The notes below the pieces were generated by a model. That model was not told where the DNA came from and did not search any database. It was given only the letters and a program-made list of their open reading frames with translations. A program made the position numbers and the translations under genes. From an uncultured Leptotrichiaceae bacterium (GTDB lineage: Bacteria > Fusobacteriota > Fusobacteriia > Fusobacteriales > Leptotrichiaceae), in contig CALHVR010000090.1 in assembly GCA_938037005.1 (NCBI GenBank), forward strand, positions 1 to 18,637: a stretch of 18,637 nt of DNA. The letters run 5' to 3'. Positions 1 to 8,426 of this stretch are shown here, one piece after another; within the stretch, counting starts at the first letter, position 1, and every line of letters starts with the position of its first letter.

Positions 1-656
1 GTATCTTGTATAACTTCTTTTATAACTTCTGGTAACAACATACAAATTTTATAAAATGCTTCTCTATCTCCAGTTACTATTTCATAAAATTTATCTAAAC
101 TTACTCTTCTTATTAATTTATGTCCTACTTTTTTCTTATCTACTGTAGTTTCCCATTTTATATTTTGAGATTTTTTTGCTATCGCCTCAACCAAGAAACA
201 AGTACAATCATCATCATTTAATAATTGATTTTGCATTTTTATAAATGTTTTTCCAGCTGCCGCTGAATTCATTGTATTATGCTTATTTTTCATTTCAACA
301 TAAATTTTACTAATTTCTCCAATTTCTTCTATTTTTTTATTATTTTTATTTATAAAAATAACATCCCATCCTTCTGTAGGCACTTCACAATTTTTTATAT
401 ATTGAAATATTTTTTGATGAAAATATCCAATATCATTATTATTCGCCTTATCTCTTTGTCTAAAAATTTCATTACTTATAATTTCTTCCCAATTAGCTCC
501 ATAAACATTCTTATCAAAAATCATTTTTATTGGATCAATTATATTTTTATTAAATTTTTTCAAATTATATGATTCTAATTTTTCGCCATAAGTTTTTATA
601 GTTTCTTGGACATGTTTCTTAAAATTTTCTTCTGTTATAAAGTCTAAGTCCCACAT
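1..656 (-). CDS. Type II restriction endonuclease, Eco47II family (3' end cut by window edge)
   Basis: The frame starts at ATG 656-654 and stays open for 218 codons to base 1, so the C-terminus is missing. The protein begins MWDLDFITEENFKKHV. It carries a PD-(D/E)xK-like arrangement: Asp98 in EGWDV and Glu121-x-Lys123 in YVEMKNKHNTMN, followed by a conserved block SAAAGKTFIKMQNQLL. I recognise this as the Eco47II restriction endonuclease family, whose type member cuts GGNCC. It would cleave unmethylated foreign DNA in the cytoplasm. The start codon directly abuts the stop of the upstream methyltransferase (TAA then ATG, no gap), and a GGAGG ribosome site lies inside the methyltransferase 3' end, so translation is probably coupled. 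Eco47II-type proteins are only slightly longer, so perhaps 10-25 residues are lost. Family assignment is from memory of the motif; GGNCC specificity is inferred. Confidence 0.8.
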   Translation of the reverse strand, partial: MWDLDFITEENFKKHVQETIKTYGEKLESYNLKKFNKNIIDPIKMIFDKNVYGANWEEIISNEIFRQRDKANNNDIGYFHQKIFQYIKNCEVPTEGWDVIFINKNNKKIEEIGEISKIYVEMKNKHNTMNSAAAGKTFIKMQNQLLNDDDCTCFLVEAIAKKSQNIKWETTVDKKKVGHKLIRRVSLDKFYEIVTGDREAFYKICMLLPEVIKEVIQD

Positions 657-1745
657 TTATAAATCCTCCAGGTATTCTTTCATTTTCACACCAATTTCAT
701 ACGCTAATTTTACTGGTACAGCATTTCCAACTTGTTTATATTGTTCACCAACGCTTCCCATAAATTCCCAATCATCTGGAAAACTTTGACATCTAGCATT
801 TTCTCTCACTGTAAATGGTCTTGCTTCAAGTGGATGACATCTTTCTGTTTGTTTTTGACTTGGAGAAGTCAACACAGTAAGTGAAGGCTCATCTAAACTC
901 ATTCTTCTTAAAATTCCTGTTCTACCACCTTCCATATAAAAACAACTTTTCATATATTCTTTTGCTATATTTTCAGGAATATCTCTCCAGTAGCCACCTG
1001 CTGGTACCATTTCAAATATCTTTCTTTTATTTTCAGAATACTTTGCTCCTATACTTTCAGGACAATCTAACAAAATATCTCGTAAAACCGGCTTATATTC
1101 ATGTGGTATAGGAAACTCAAATTTCTTCTCTTTTATTAAATCTTTTCTTATTCCTATCGTTATAAGTCTTTCTCTTTTTTGAGCAACACCATAATCCCAA
1201 GAATTTAATACTTTTTTTTGATTTTCTCCTATATAATAACCCGCTTCCTCAAAAATATTTAAGATTGTTTCATATGTTCTCCCTTTATCATGACTTAAAA
1301 GGCCCTTTACATTTTCAAAAATAAACATTTTTGGTTTTAATTTTTCCAAAAATAATGCATAATGATAAAATAATGTTCCCCTTGCATCTTCAAGTCCTAA
1401 TCGCTTCCCGGCATATGAAAAACTCTGACACGGTGCTCCACCTGATAAAACATCGAGTTCTCCTTTTTTTATATTAAAATATTTTTCCAAATCTAAATTA
1501 GAAATTTTTTCTATATCTTCATTTATTACATTCCATTCAGGTCTATTTGTTTTCAATGTTTGTGCTGCATATTTATTTATCTCTATAAGTCCTATTGCCT
1601 CAAATCCAGATTTTTCAAGTCCTAATGCAAGACCTCCTGCTCCAGCAAAAAGCTCTATTGATTTATATTTCCCTCTATTTTGCTTTTTCTCTTTTATCGT
1701 TTTTGATAGTTTCACATATTTTTTATTTTCTATTTTATTAAGCAT
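657..1745 (-). CDS. DNA (cytosine-5-)-methyltransferase of a type II R-M system
   Basis: A 362-residue protein with all the main C5-methyltransferase motifs in normal order: motif I ELFAGAGG (31-38, AdoMet binding), motif IV APCQSF with catalytic Cys106, motif VI ENV (144-146), motif VIII QKRER (189-193), motif IX RENARCQSFPDD (314-325) and motif X QVGNAVP (338-344). The stretch between VIII and IX (about 200-310) is the target recognition domain. It makes 5-methylcytosine in the host's recognition sites so that the adjoining endonuclease spares them. Given an Eco47II-type partner, GGNCC is the likely site, but the recognition domain alone does not show this. It follows mutS by 22 bp. An in-frame TGA lies just upstream of ATG 1745, so no earlier start is possible in this frame. 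The nearest purine-rich ribosome site (GAGGGG, 1761-1766) is about 15 nt away, which is unusually far. Confidence 0.95.
   Translation of the reverse strand: MLNKIENKKYVKLSKTIKEKKQNRGKYKSIELFAGAGGLALGLEKSGFEAIGLIEINKYAAQTLKTNRPEWNVINEDIEKISNLDLEKYFNIKKGELDVLSGGAPCQSFSYAGKRLGLEDARGTLFYHYALFLEKLKPKMFIFENVKGLLSHDKGRTYETILNIFEEAGYYIGENQKKVLNSWDYGVAQKRERLITIGIRKDLIKEKKFEFPIPHEYKPVLRDILLDCPESIGAKYSENKRKIFEMVPAGGYWRDIPENIAKEYMKSCFYMEGGRTGILRRMSLDEPSLTVLTSPSQKQTERCHPLEARPFTVRENARCQSFPDDWEFMGSVGEQYKQVGNAVPVKLAYEIGVKMKEYLEDL
665..669 (-). promoter_or_regulatory. Ribosome binding site of the restriction endonuclease, inside the methyltransferase
   Basis: Minus-strand GGAGG lies 8 nt before the ATG at 656 and within the last codons of the methyltransferase gene. 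It fixes the endonuclease start and supports coupled translation of M then R. Confidence 0.75.
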
Positions 1746-1767
1746 TTTTCAATCTATCTTCCCCTCA

Positions 1768-4386
1768 TTACATTTTCTCCCTCAATTTATTTTTTAATTC
1801 AAATAAAAATTTCATCGCATCCATTGGTGTCATATTGTTTACATCTTTATTTTCAAGTTCGTATATTATTTCTTTTACGATTTCATCATTTGTTTCGTCT
1901 ACAATTTCTGTATCCTCATCATCAATTTCTAATAATTGATCAAACAACGATAATTGTTGTACATTAATCGTTTTTTCAATTAATTCTTTTTTTTGCTCCA
2001 ATCTATTCAATATTTTTTTACTTTGTTTTAATATCTCTTTCGGCAGTCCTGCTAACTTTGCCACTTCTATTCCATAAGATTTATCTGCTCCACCTTTAAC
2101 TATATTCCTTAGAAACATTACTTTTCCATTTTTTTCATTAACTTCAATTCTATAATTTACAACATTTTTGTATTTTTTCTCTAAATCTGTAAGTTCATGA
2201 TAATGCGTTGCAAATATCGTTTTTGCTTTAATTTTTTCATGTATGTATTCTGAAATTGCCGTAGCTATAGATACTCCGTCAAATGTTGATGTCCCACGCC
2301 CAACTTCATCAAGTATTATCAAACTATTTTCAGTTGCGTTATTTAAAATATTTGATACCTCACTCATTTCAACCATAAATGTACTTTGTCCACTCAAAAT
2401 ATCATCACTTGCACCAATTCTAGTTAAATATTTATCAACTATCGGTAATTTAGCTTGAGTGGCAGGAACATACGATCCTATTTGTGCCATTATTGATATC
2501 AAAGCAATTTGTTTCATATAAGTAGATTTTCCTGACATATTAGGCCCTGTTAATACTATAAATCTTTCAGTTTCCGTTATTAAAGTATTATTTGATACAA
2601 AATCGCTTTTCCCTATCAATTTTTCTACAACGGGATGTCGCCCATTTATTATTTCTAAATCAAAATTTTCATTAATTTCAGGTTTTACATAATCATTCTC
2701 AACTGCTATTGTTGAAAATGAAATTATAACATCAATATATGCTAATTTTTCTGCTAATTTTATCAATAAAGATTTTTCTTCTTTAATTTTAGCACTAATT
2801 TCCTTAAATAAATAATATTCAATTTCTTCAATTCTAGCTTTAGAATTTATAATTGTATCTTCATATTTTTTTAATTCAGGAGTTATAAATCGTTCTGCGT
2901 TTGATAAAGTTTGTTTTCTAATGTAGCTTTCCGGTACTAATTCTAGATTTGATTTTGTTATTTCAATAAAATATCCAAACACTTTATTATATTTTATTTT
3001 CATATTTTTAATACCTGTTGCTTCTTTTTCTCTAGCCTCAATTTCTAATAAATAATCTTTACCATTATTCATAATTTTATGAACTTCATCTAACTCATCG
3101 TTATATCCAGTTTTTATTATTCCACCTTCTCTTACAGAAAATGGTGCATCTTCTAGTATACTTTTCTCAATCAATTTATATATATCTAATAAAATTTCTA
3201 AATTTATGTCATTAAAAAAATTATTTTCTTTTAAGATATAAATTATTTCTATACTTGATTTTACAGTATTTTTTAAAGCAATTAAATCTTTACCATTTTC
3301 ATTACCAAAAATTATTTTGGCAACAAGTCTTTCTAAATCATAAACATTTTCAAGTTTTTCTTTTATTTCTTCTCGAATTAAAACATTATTTATAAAATAT
3401 TCTATATCATTTTGTCTTTTTTTTATTTCATGTATATCTAAAAGCGGATTATTTATATACCTTTTTAATAATCTCGTTCCCATTGAACTTTTACATTTAT
3501 CAAGCACCCATAAAAGTGATCCATAAGTTGTTTTTTCTCTTTGATTTTTTAATAATTCCAAATTCTTTTTTGTTATTAAATTTATATCTGCAAAATTTTT
3601 ATTATTTATAAATTCAATTTTTTCAATTATCAATTCTCCATCAAGTTGCATTGATATAGCATAATCTAACGCCATTGCTGCCGCACCAATTATAGCTTTT
3701 TTATTTTTTATTCCAAAACTTTCAAGTGAAATTATATTAAAATAATTTAGCAACATCTCTTCTGAATCTCTAACTACTTGAATAGGAGTTATTACTCCAT
3801 CCATTTTTTGAATAAAATCTTCCATCTTATCTTTCACATTTTCATAAAATGAATTTGTAATTAATATTTCTCTTGGTTCAATTTTATTTAATTCGTTAAA
3901 CAAATTAATATATTCTTTATCACTTTCAACTTCTACAACTTTAAATTCTCCAGTTGTTATATCTAAATATGCAATTCCTATCATATTTTCAATAATTCTA
4001 ATTGCTGCCAAATAATTATTACTTTTATCATCTAAAGTCTCAATATCAATAACCGTTCCAGGCGTTATTATTTTTATAACTTCCCTCTTTACAATTCCTT
4101 TTACAGTTTTAGGATCTTCTACTTGTTCACAAATCGCAACTTTATATCCCTTTGATACTAATTTTGATATATATGGATTGGCAGTATGATATGGTATTCC
4201 TGCCAATGGTACATTTTCACCTTTTTCTTTATTTCTTGATGTCAATGTTAGCCCTAGTTCTTTCGACGCTTTAATCGCATCATCAAAAAACATTTCATAA
4301 AAATCACCTAATCTGAAAAACAATATACAATCTTCGTATTTAGATTTTATTTCTTTATATTGTTTCATTAATGGTGTTTCAGCCAT
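1768..4386 (-). CDS. mutS: DNA mismatch repair protein MutS
   Basis: An 872-residue MutS of usual length for the MutS1 branch. It recognises mismatches and small loops in the cytoplasm and recruits MutL. The N-terminal mismatch-binding loop reads GDFYEMF, with Phe29 and Glu31 as the F-x-E pair that probes the mispair. The ABC-type ATPase at the C-terminal side has Walker A TGPNMSGKST (from residue 613), Walker B LIILDEVGRGTSTFDG with Asp693-Glu694, and the THYHEL switch motif. The chosen start, MAETPLMKQY, matches the family beginning and has AGAGG 8 nt upstream. A consensus-like promoter lies about 50 bp further up. It is the first gene of an apparent mutS-methyltransferase-endonuclease transcript. 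I do not see mutL, which is often its neighbour in other genomes. Confidence 0.98.
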   Translation of the reverse strand: MAETPLMKQYKEIKSKYEDCILFFRLGDFYEMFFDDAIKASKELGLTLTSRNKEKGENVPLAGIPYHTANPYISKLVSKGYKVAICEQVEDPKTVKGIVKREVIKIITPGTVIDIETLDDKSNNYLAAIRIIENMIGIAYLDITTGEFKVVEVESDKEYINLFNELNKIEPREILITNSFYENVKDKMEDFIQKMDGVITPIQVVRDSEEMLLNYFNIISLESFGIKNKKAIIGAAAMALDYAISMQLDGELIIEKIEFINNKNFADINLITKKNLELLKNQREKTTYGSLLWVLDKCKSSMGTRLLKRYINNPLLDIHEIKKRQNDIEYFINNVLIREEIKEKLENVYDLERLVAKIIFGNENGKDLIALKNTVKSSIEIIYILKENNFFNDINLEILLDIYKLIEKSILEDAPFSVREGGIIKTGYNDELDEVHKIMNNGKDYLLEIEAREKEATGIKNMKIKYNKVFGYFIEITKSNLELVPESYIRKQTLSNAERFITPELKKYEDTIINSKARIEEIEYYLFKEISAKIKEEKSLLIKLAEKLAYIDVIISFSTIAVENDYVKPEINENFDLEIINGRHPVVEKLIGKSDFVSNNTLITETERFIVLTGPNMSGKSTYMKQIALISIMAQIGSYVPATQAKLPIVDKYLTRIGASDDILSGQSTFMVEMSEVSNILNNATENSLIILDEVGRGTSTFDGVSIATAISEYIHEKIKAKTIFATHYHELTDLEKKYKNVVNYRIEVNEKNGKVMFLRNIVKGGADKSYGIEVAKLAGLPKEILKQSKKILNRLEQKKELIEKTINVQQLSLFDQLLEIDDEDTEIVDETNDEIVKEIIYELENKDVNNMTPMDAMKFLFELKNKLREKM

Positions 4387-4433
4387 TATTTATACCTCTA
4401 TTTCTTATTCATTTTTTAAATCTTTTATAGAAT

Positions 4434-4462
4434 AGTATATCATATTTTAGACTTTTTTTCAA
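4434..4462 (-). promoter_or_regulatory. Sigma-70-type promoter of mutS and probably the R-M genes
   Basis: Reading the minus strand, -35 TTGAAA (4462-4457), a 17-bp spacer and -10 TATACT (4439-4434). The spacing is ideal. It points at mutS about 50 bp downstream, and no terminator separates mutS from the two genes after it. Confidence 0.7.
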
Positions 4463-4503
4463 TTATAAGACCTACTTTTCTCTATACTTTTTACAAATTA
4501 AAA

Positions 4504-4529
4504 TCCCTAAAAGTTAAAACTCTTAGGGA
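4504..4529 (-). terminator. Rho-independent terminator after hom
   Basis: A 12-bp stem (TCCCTAAGAGTT paired with AACTTTTAGGGA, one G-U pair on the minus transcript) with a 2-nt loop sits 7 bp past the hom stop and is followed by a short T run. It closes the lysC-hom unit and separates it from the mutS promoter. Confidence 0.8.
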
Positions 4530-4536
4530 TAATTTA

Positions 4537-5733
4537 TTATTCCATTCTCAACACTAATTTTTCTTGTGCCGACTCTAACATTTTCTTGATTTCATTTTTC
4601 GAGAATTTTTCTGAAACAATTATATAATAATTATCTAATTCTTCTATAATTTCAAATGGACTTTTCTCTAAATCAAAATCTTTTGATACTCTTATATAAT
4701 ATTTTTCCACAGTCGTATTTGAATCTACCACATTAAACACTTTTGTTGAATTGAAGAAATAATCTGATTCAATATGTGTTCTCGTTGCTATTTTAACAAT
4801 ATCAGCTACTACTGCTGACGCTGTTGGATCCATTCCAGCTCCTTGTCCATAAAATAATGTCTTATCTGTATAAGAACCTATCGTTTCAATCGCGTTATAA
4901 ACTCCATCTACTTTAGATAAAATTTCTGAATTTGAAACTAATGTCGGCTCAACAGAAATTTTTACCGTATTTTTATCAATTAATTTTGAGCTTGCAATTA
5001 ATTTTATCGTTCTATCCAACTCTTTTGCAGCTAAAATATCTAACGACGTAATTTCTCTAATTCCAAATAATTGCATATCATTAAATTTTATACTTCCACC
5101 GTAAGCAAGTGAAGCTAAAATGTTGATTTTATGTCCAGCATCTATTCCGTCTACATCATAAGTTGGATCAGCTTCTGCGTAACCTTTTTCAGTTGCAAGC
5201 GTTAATGCTTCATCAAACGATAAATTTTCATCTTTCATTTTAGTTAAAATATAGTTTGAAGTTCCATTCATTATACCTCTAATATCAGTAATTGTATTTG
5301 CAACTAAACTTTCCATTAACGGAGTAATTATAGGTATTCCTCCACCTACAGCTGCCTCAAACAAGAATGACACTCCATTTTCTTTTGCAACTTGAAATAA
5401 TTCTACGCCATGCTTTGCGATTAATGCTTTATTTGCTGTAACAACACTTTTTTTCGCTTTAAAAGCATCCAAAATCATAGTTTTTGCGATAGTTTCTCCA
5501 CCAATCAACTCTACTACTATTTTTACTTCTGGATCTTCTAACATTTTTTTATAATCTTTAATTAATATAGACTTATCAAATTCAAACGAAAATTCTTTAT
5601 CAATATTCAAATCACAAGCATAAGCAACTTCTATCTCTGCTCTTGATTTTTCATTTATATTTTTTTGCTCCTGAGTTAAAACTTTTAATACTCCCTCTCC
5701 TACAGTTCCTAACCCAATTATTCCTATTTTCAT
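4537..5733 (-). CDS. hom: Homoserine dehydrogenase
   Basis: A 398-residue enzyme that reduces aspartate semialdehyde to homoserine with NAD(P)H, the branch toward threonine and methionine. The N-terminal Rossmann fold begins MKIGIIGLGTVGEGV. The catalytic domain shows GGGIPII, GTSNYI and the segment EADPTYDVDGIDAGHK expected of the family. The C-terminus is odd. Full-length monofunctional enzymes carry an ACT domain of about 80 residues. Here only its ends are recognisable (YYIRVSKDF, then IIVSEKFSKNEIKKML to LRME), and the middle with the PGVLA-type ligand loop is absent, so threonine feedback may be weak or lost. The frame is unbroken. The start is set by AAGGAG 11 nt upstream. The gene follows lysC by 59 bp with no terminator between them, so one transcript is likely. 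Confidence 0.95.
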   Translation of the reverse strand: MKIGIIGLGTVGEGVLKVLTQEQKNINEKSRAEIEVAYACDLNIDKEFSFEFDKSILIKDYKKMLEDPEVKIVVELIGGETIAKTMILDAFKAKKSVVTANKALIAKHGVELFQVAKENGVSFLFEAAVGGGIPIITPLMESLVANTITDIRGIMNGTSNYILTKMKDENLSFDEALTLATEKGYAEADPTYDVDGIDAGHKINILASLAYGGSIKFNDMQLFGIREITSLDILAAKELDRTIKLIASSKLIDKNTVKISVEPTLVSNSEILSKVDGVYNAIETIGSYTDKTLFYGQGAGMDPTASAVVADIVKIATRTHIESDYFFNSTKVFNVVDSNTTVEKYYIRVSKDFDLEKSPFEIIEELDNYYIIVSEKFSKNEIKKMLESAQEKLVLRME

Positions 5734-5792
5734 TTTTTATATTTCTCCTTATTTTCTCATAATTTATCATCAATAAAATTTTAAATTTTAAC

Positions 5793-7007
5793 TTATCCAA
5801 TAAATTTAGTATGTAGTGCAATTACTGCTTTTTCAACATCCTCTTCTTTTATAATACATGAAACATTTATTTCAGAACAAGAAATCATATCTATATTTAT
5901 TCCATTTTCTGCCAATGTATCAAAAATTTCAGCTGTTGTTTCATTATGTGTTTTTAATCCTATTCCTATTACAGAAATTTTAGCTATATTTTCTTCAGCT
6001 GTAACTCCTTCTGCTCCCAATTCATCTTTTATTTTTTCTGAAATTTCAACTGCTTCTTTTAAATCATTTATATTCACTGTAAAAGAAATATTATTATATT
6101 CTTTATTTACACTTGAACTTTGTAAAATTATATCTGTACTTATTTTTTCTTTTGCTAATGCCGTAAATACTTTGGCTGCAATTCCTGGTCTTTCAGGAAC
6201 TCCAGATAATGTAATTTTTCCTTCATTTTTAGAAGATGTTACTCCAACTATTTTTGCTTTTTCCATTGATTCTTCTCCTTTTTCTTCTACAATCGTTCCT
6301 ATTGATTCATCAAATGATGATCTTAAATGTATCTTTATTCCATATTTTGCTGCAATTTCTACTGATCTTGGATGCAATACTTTTGCTCCAGAAGCAGCCA
6401 TTTCCAACATTTCTTGATATGAAATCGTTTTTAATTTTTTAGGATTTTTAACCATTCTAGGATCTGCTGTGTAAACTCCATCAACATCTGTATAAATTTC
6501 AACTTCATCTGCTTTTAATGCTGCACCCAATGCAACTGCTGTCGTATCCGATCCTCCACGCCCTAAAGTCGTTATTTCATTATTATCTGTAATTCCTTGG
6601 AATCCTGCAAATACTACAACATTTCCTTCTTTTAATTTTTCTTCTATCGTTGTTGTATCAATCCCCAAAATTTGTGCTTTTGTATGATCATCTGTAGTTT
6701 TAAAATTTACTTGAAACGCATTTAACGATACAGCTTTTTCTCCCATTGCTTCTATCGCCATCGCAAGTGAAGCTATAGAAATTTGTTCTCCCGATGTAAG
6801 CAACATATCTAATTCTCTTTTATTAGGTTTATCTGTAAGTTCATATGCTCTTTTTATTAATGAATCAGTAACTCCTGCAGGTGCTGACACAACTACAATT
6901 ACATCATTTCCTTCTTGTTTATATTTTAATACTCTTTTAGCAACTTCCTTAACTCTTTCTGCATTTGCAACTGAAGTTCCTCCATATTTTTGAATAATTA
7001 ACGCCAT
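5793..7007 (-). CDS. lysC: Aspartate kinase with two ACT domains
   Basis: A 404-residue monofunctional aspartokinase that phosphorylates aspartate, the first step toward lysine, threonine and methionine. The N-terminal kinase domain opens with QKYGGTSVA (ATP-binding Lys7, GGTS) and contains LTSGEQIS, GRGGSDTT (substrate/ATP site) and TDVDGVYTADPR. Two intact ACT domains follow from about residue 245: the first includes PERPGIAAKVF, the second ends with SCSEINVSCII. These are the usual sites of feedback by lysine and/or threonine; which ligand applies cannot be read from the sequence. The N-terminus is canonical, so ATG 7007 is secure, although the only good ribosome site (AAGGAG, 7042-7047) is 34 nt away. 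See the leader entry. It is the first gene of the lysC-hom unit. Confidence 0.97.
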   Translation of the reverse strand: MALIIQKYGGTSVANAERVKEVAKRVLKYKQEGNDVIVVVSAPAGVTDSLIKRAYELTDKPNKRELDMLLTSGEQISIASLAMAIEAMGEKAVSLNAFQVNFKTTDDHTKAQILGIDTTTIEEKLKEGNVVVFAGFQGITDNNEITTLGRGGSDTTAVALGAALKADEVEIYTDVDGVYTADPRMVKNPKKLKTISYQEMLEMAASGAKVLHPRSVEIAAKYGIKIHLRSSFDESIGTIVEEKGEESMEKAKIVGVTSSKNEGKITLSGVPERPGIAAKVFTALAKEKISTDIILQSSSVNKEYNNISFTVNINDLKEAVEISEKIKDELGAEGVTAEENIAKISVIGIGLKTHNETTAEIFDTLAENGINIDMISCSEINVSCIIKEEDVEKAVIALHTKFIG

Positions 7008-7013
7008 ATTTTA

Positions 7014-7047
7014 TTAAATTTGCTTTTTTAGCAAATTATCTCTCCTT
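7014..7047 (-). promoter_or_regulatory. lysC leader: ribosome site, hairpin and possible 6-codon reading frame
   Basis: On the minus strand, AAGGAG (7047-7042) is followed by a perfect 8-bp hairpin (AATTTGCT 7037-7030, loop of five A, AGCAAATT 7024-7017) before lysC. Seven nt after AAGGAG a TTG (7034-7032) opens the frame TTG CTA AAA AAG CAA ATT, ending in TAA TAA (7016-7011). It would encode Met-Leu-Lys-Lys-Gln-Ile and lies in frame with the lysC ATG one codon later. Either the hairpin brings the ribosome site near the ATG (34 nt minus 21 nt leaves 13), or a lysine-codon leader peptide is translated first. Function is inferred. No lysine riboswitch fits in the short leader. Confidence 0.4.
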
Positions 7048-7070
7048 TTCTATATCAATCTAACATATAT

Positions 7071-7097
7071 ATTATAATATTTTTCTAATAAATTCAA
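7071..7097 (-). promoter_or_regulatory. Possible promoter of lysC-hom
   Basis: A perfect -10 TATAAT (7076-7071 on the minus strand) is preceded by TTGAAT (7097-7092) at a short 15-bp spacing. It would give a leader of about 55 nt before lysC. The region is so AT-rich that chance matches are easy, so the call is tentative. Confidence 0.4.
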
Positions 7098-7175
7098 GTT
7101 ATAAAATCAAATTTATTATATAAATTTCTTAATTATCTATATATAAAATTAATAATATGTTTTTATATTAAAATA

Positions 7176-7206
7176 TGATATACTTGATTTATATTAAATT
7201 GGAGGA
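7176..7206 (+). promoter_or_regulatory. Extended -10 promoter and ribosome site of the amidohydrolase-methyltransferase unit
   Basis: TGATATACT (7176-7184) is an extended -10 element; no good -35 is visible, as is common with this class. GGAGG at 7201-7205 lies 7 nt before ATG 7213 and fixes that start. The leader would be only about 20 nt. The region is divergent from the lysC promoter. Confidence 0.55.
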
Positions 7207-7212
7207 ATTTTT

Positions 7213-8412
7213 ATGTATATAAATAAATTTATAAAAGATAATGTTAATAAAATATATGATGAAATTATTAAAATCCGTCGAGAAATACATATGAATCCAG
7301 AACTTGGTGATGAAGAGTTTGAAACAAGTAAAGTTATAAAACATTTCTTAAATAACTGTAATATTGAATATAAAGAAATTATAAATACTGGTGTTATTGC
7401 TACTATTTATAACGGAGAAGGTAAAACTGTAGCTACTCGTGCCGATATTGATGCGTTACCTATTATTGAAGAAAATGATATTAAATATAAATCAAAAAAC
7501 ATAGGAAAAATGCATGCTTGTGGACACGATGCTCACACTTCTATCCAACTTGGTGTTGCAAAAATATTGTCAGAAAACAAAGACAAATGGTCTGGAACTG
7601 TAAGATTTTTCTTTCAACCTGCCGAAGAAACAGATGGTGGAGCTGATAGAATGATAAAAAATGGTGCATTAAAATTTGAGAAATTTCCAAATAGAAACAT
7701 TGATGCTTTTTTTGCACTACATATGGCTCCTGAAATTCCTGTTGGAAAAATTGGAATAAAATACGGTAAAGCTCACGCTTGCTCTGCACAATTAAAAATC
7801 ATTATTGAGGGAGTTTCTGCCCATGCTGCTCTTCCACACAAAGGTATTGATGCTATACTTATTGGAGCAAAAGTGGTAGACTTTTTACAAAATATTGTTA
7901 GTAGGAATATAGATCCTCGTGAAGAAGCTGTTATTACAATTGGTTCATTTAAAGGCGGAGAAGTAAATAATATCGTTTGTGATAAAGTTACTATGCTCGG
8001 TACAATTAGAACTATGTCAAATGAAACTCGTTCTTTTATAAAAAAATATATAGAAAATAATGTTCCAAAATTTGTTGAGTCTTTAGGAGGAAAAGCTAAA
8101 ATTAATATCAAATATGGCTATGATCCTGTTATAAATAACGATGATATGACAAAAATTGTTGAAAATAATATTATTGACTTATTTGGACAACCTCATTTAG
8201 AATTAATTAAAGAAGCTCGAATGGATGTCGAAGATGTATCATATTTCTTAAATGAAATTCCAGGTTGTTTCTTTAGATTAGGAACTCGTAATGAAGAAAA
8301 AGGTATTATATATGACTTGCATCATCCAAAATTTAATATTGATGAAGAAAGTTTAAAATATGGAATTGCAATTCAATTAAAAAATATTTTAAGCATTTTA
8401 AATAAAAATTAG
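7213..8412 (+). CDS. M20 family amidohydrolase (M20D type, N-acyl amino acid deacylase-like)
   Basis: A 399-residue zinc-type amidohydrolase of the group that includes hippurate hydrolase, IAA-amino acid hydrolase and N-acetyl-diaminopimelate deacetylase. It would hydrolyse an N-acyl group from an amino acid or small peptide in the cytoplasm. Metal and catalytic residues are in place: MHACGHDAHT with Cys103 and His105, QPAEET with Glu138-Glu139, LHMAPE with His170, and the late DLHHPKF with His370/His371. A central dimerisation insert begins around IKIIIEGVSAHAALPHKG. The start matches the family N-terminus and follows a GGAGG site. It is 14 bp upstream of the RNA methyltransferase gene. Its place beside lysC could hint at N-acetyl-diaminopimelate, but the substrate cannot be decided from motifs, so I give no symbol. 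Confidence 0.9.
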   Translation: MYINKFIKDNVNKIYDEIIKIRREIHMNPELGDEEFETSKVIKHFLNNCNIEYKEIINTGVIATIYNGEGKTVATRADIDALPIIEENDIKYKSKNIGKMHACGHDAHTSIQLGVAKILSENKDKWSGTVRFFFQPAEETDGGADRMIKNGALKFEKFPNRNIDAFFALHMAPEIPVGKIGIKYGKAHACSAQLKIIIEGVSAHAALPHKGIDAILIGAKVVDFLQNIVSRNIDPREEAVITIGSFKGGEVNNIVCDKVTMLGTIRTMSNETRSFIKKYIENNVPKFVESLGGKAKINIKYGYDPVINNDDMTKIVENNIIDLFGQPHLELIKEARMDVEDVSYFLNEIPGCFFRLGTRNEEKGIIYDLHHPKFNIDEESLKYGIAIQLKNILSILNKN

Positions 8413-8426
8413 ATAAGGAAAAATTT

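Noticed and set aside
279..572. Plus-strand reading frame of 97 codons
   Set aside because: It is antisense to the restriction endonuclease, is only a run of Phe/Ile/Asn codons from AT-rich DNA, and has no ribosome site.
7008..7212. Lysine riboswitch (L-box) upstream of lysC
   Set aside because: The likely leader is under 60 nt, far too short for the L-box, and none of its conserved helices are visible.
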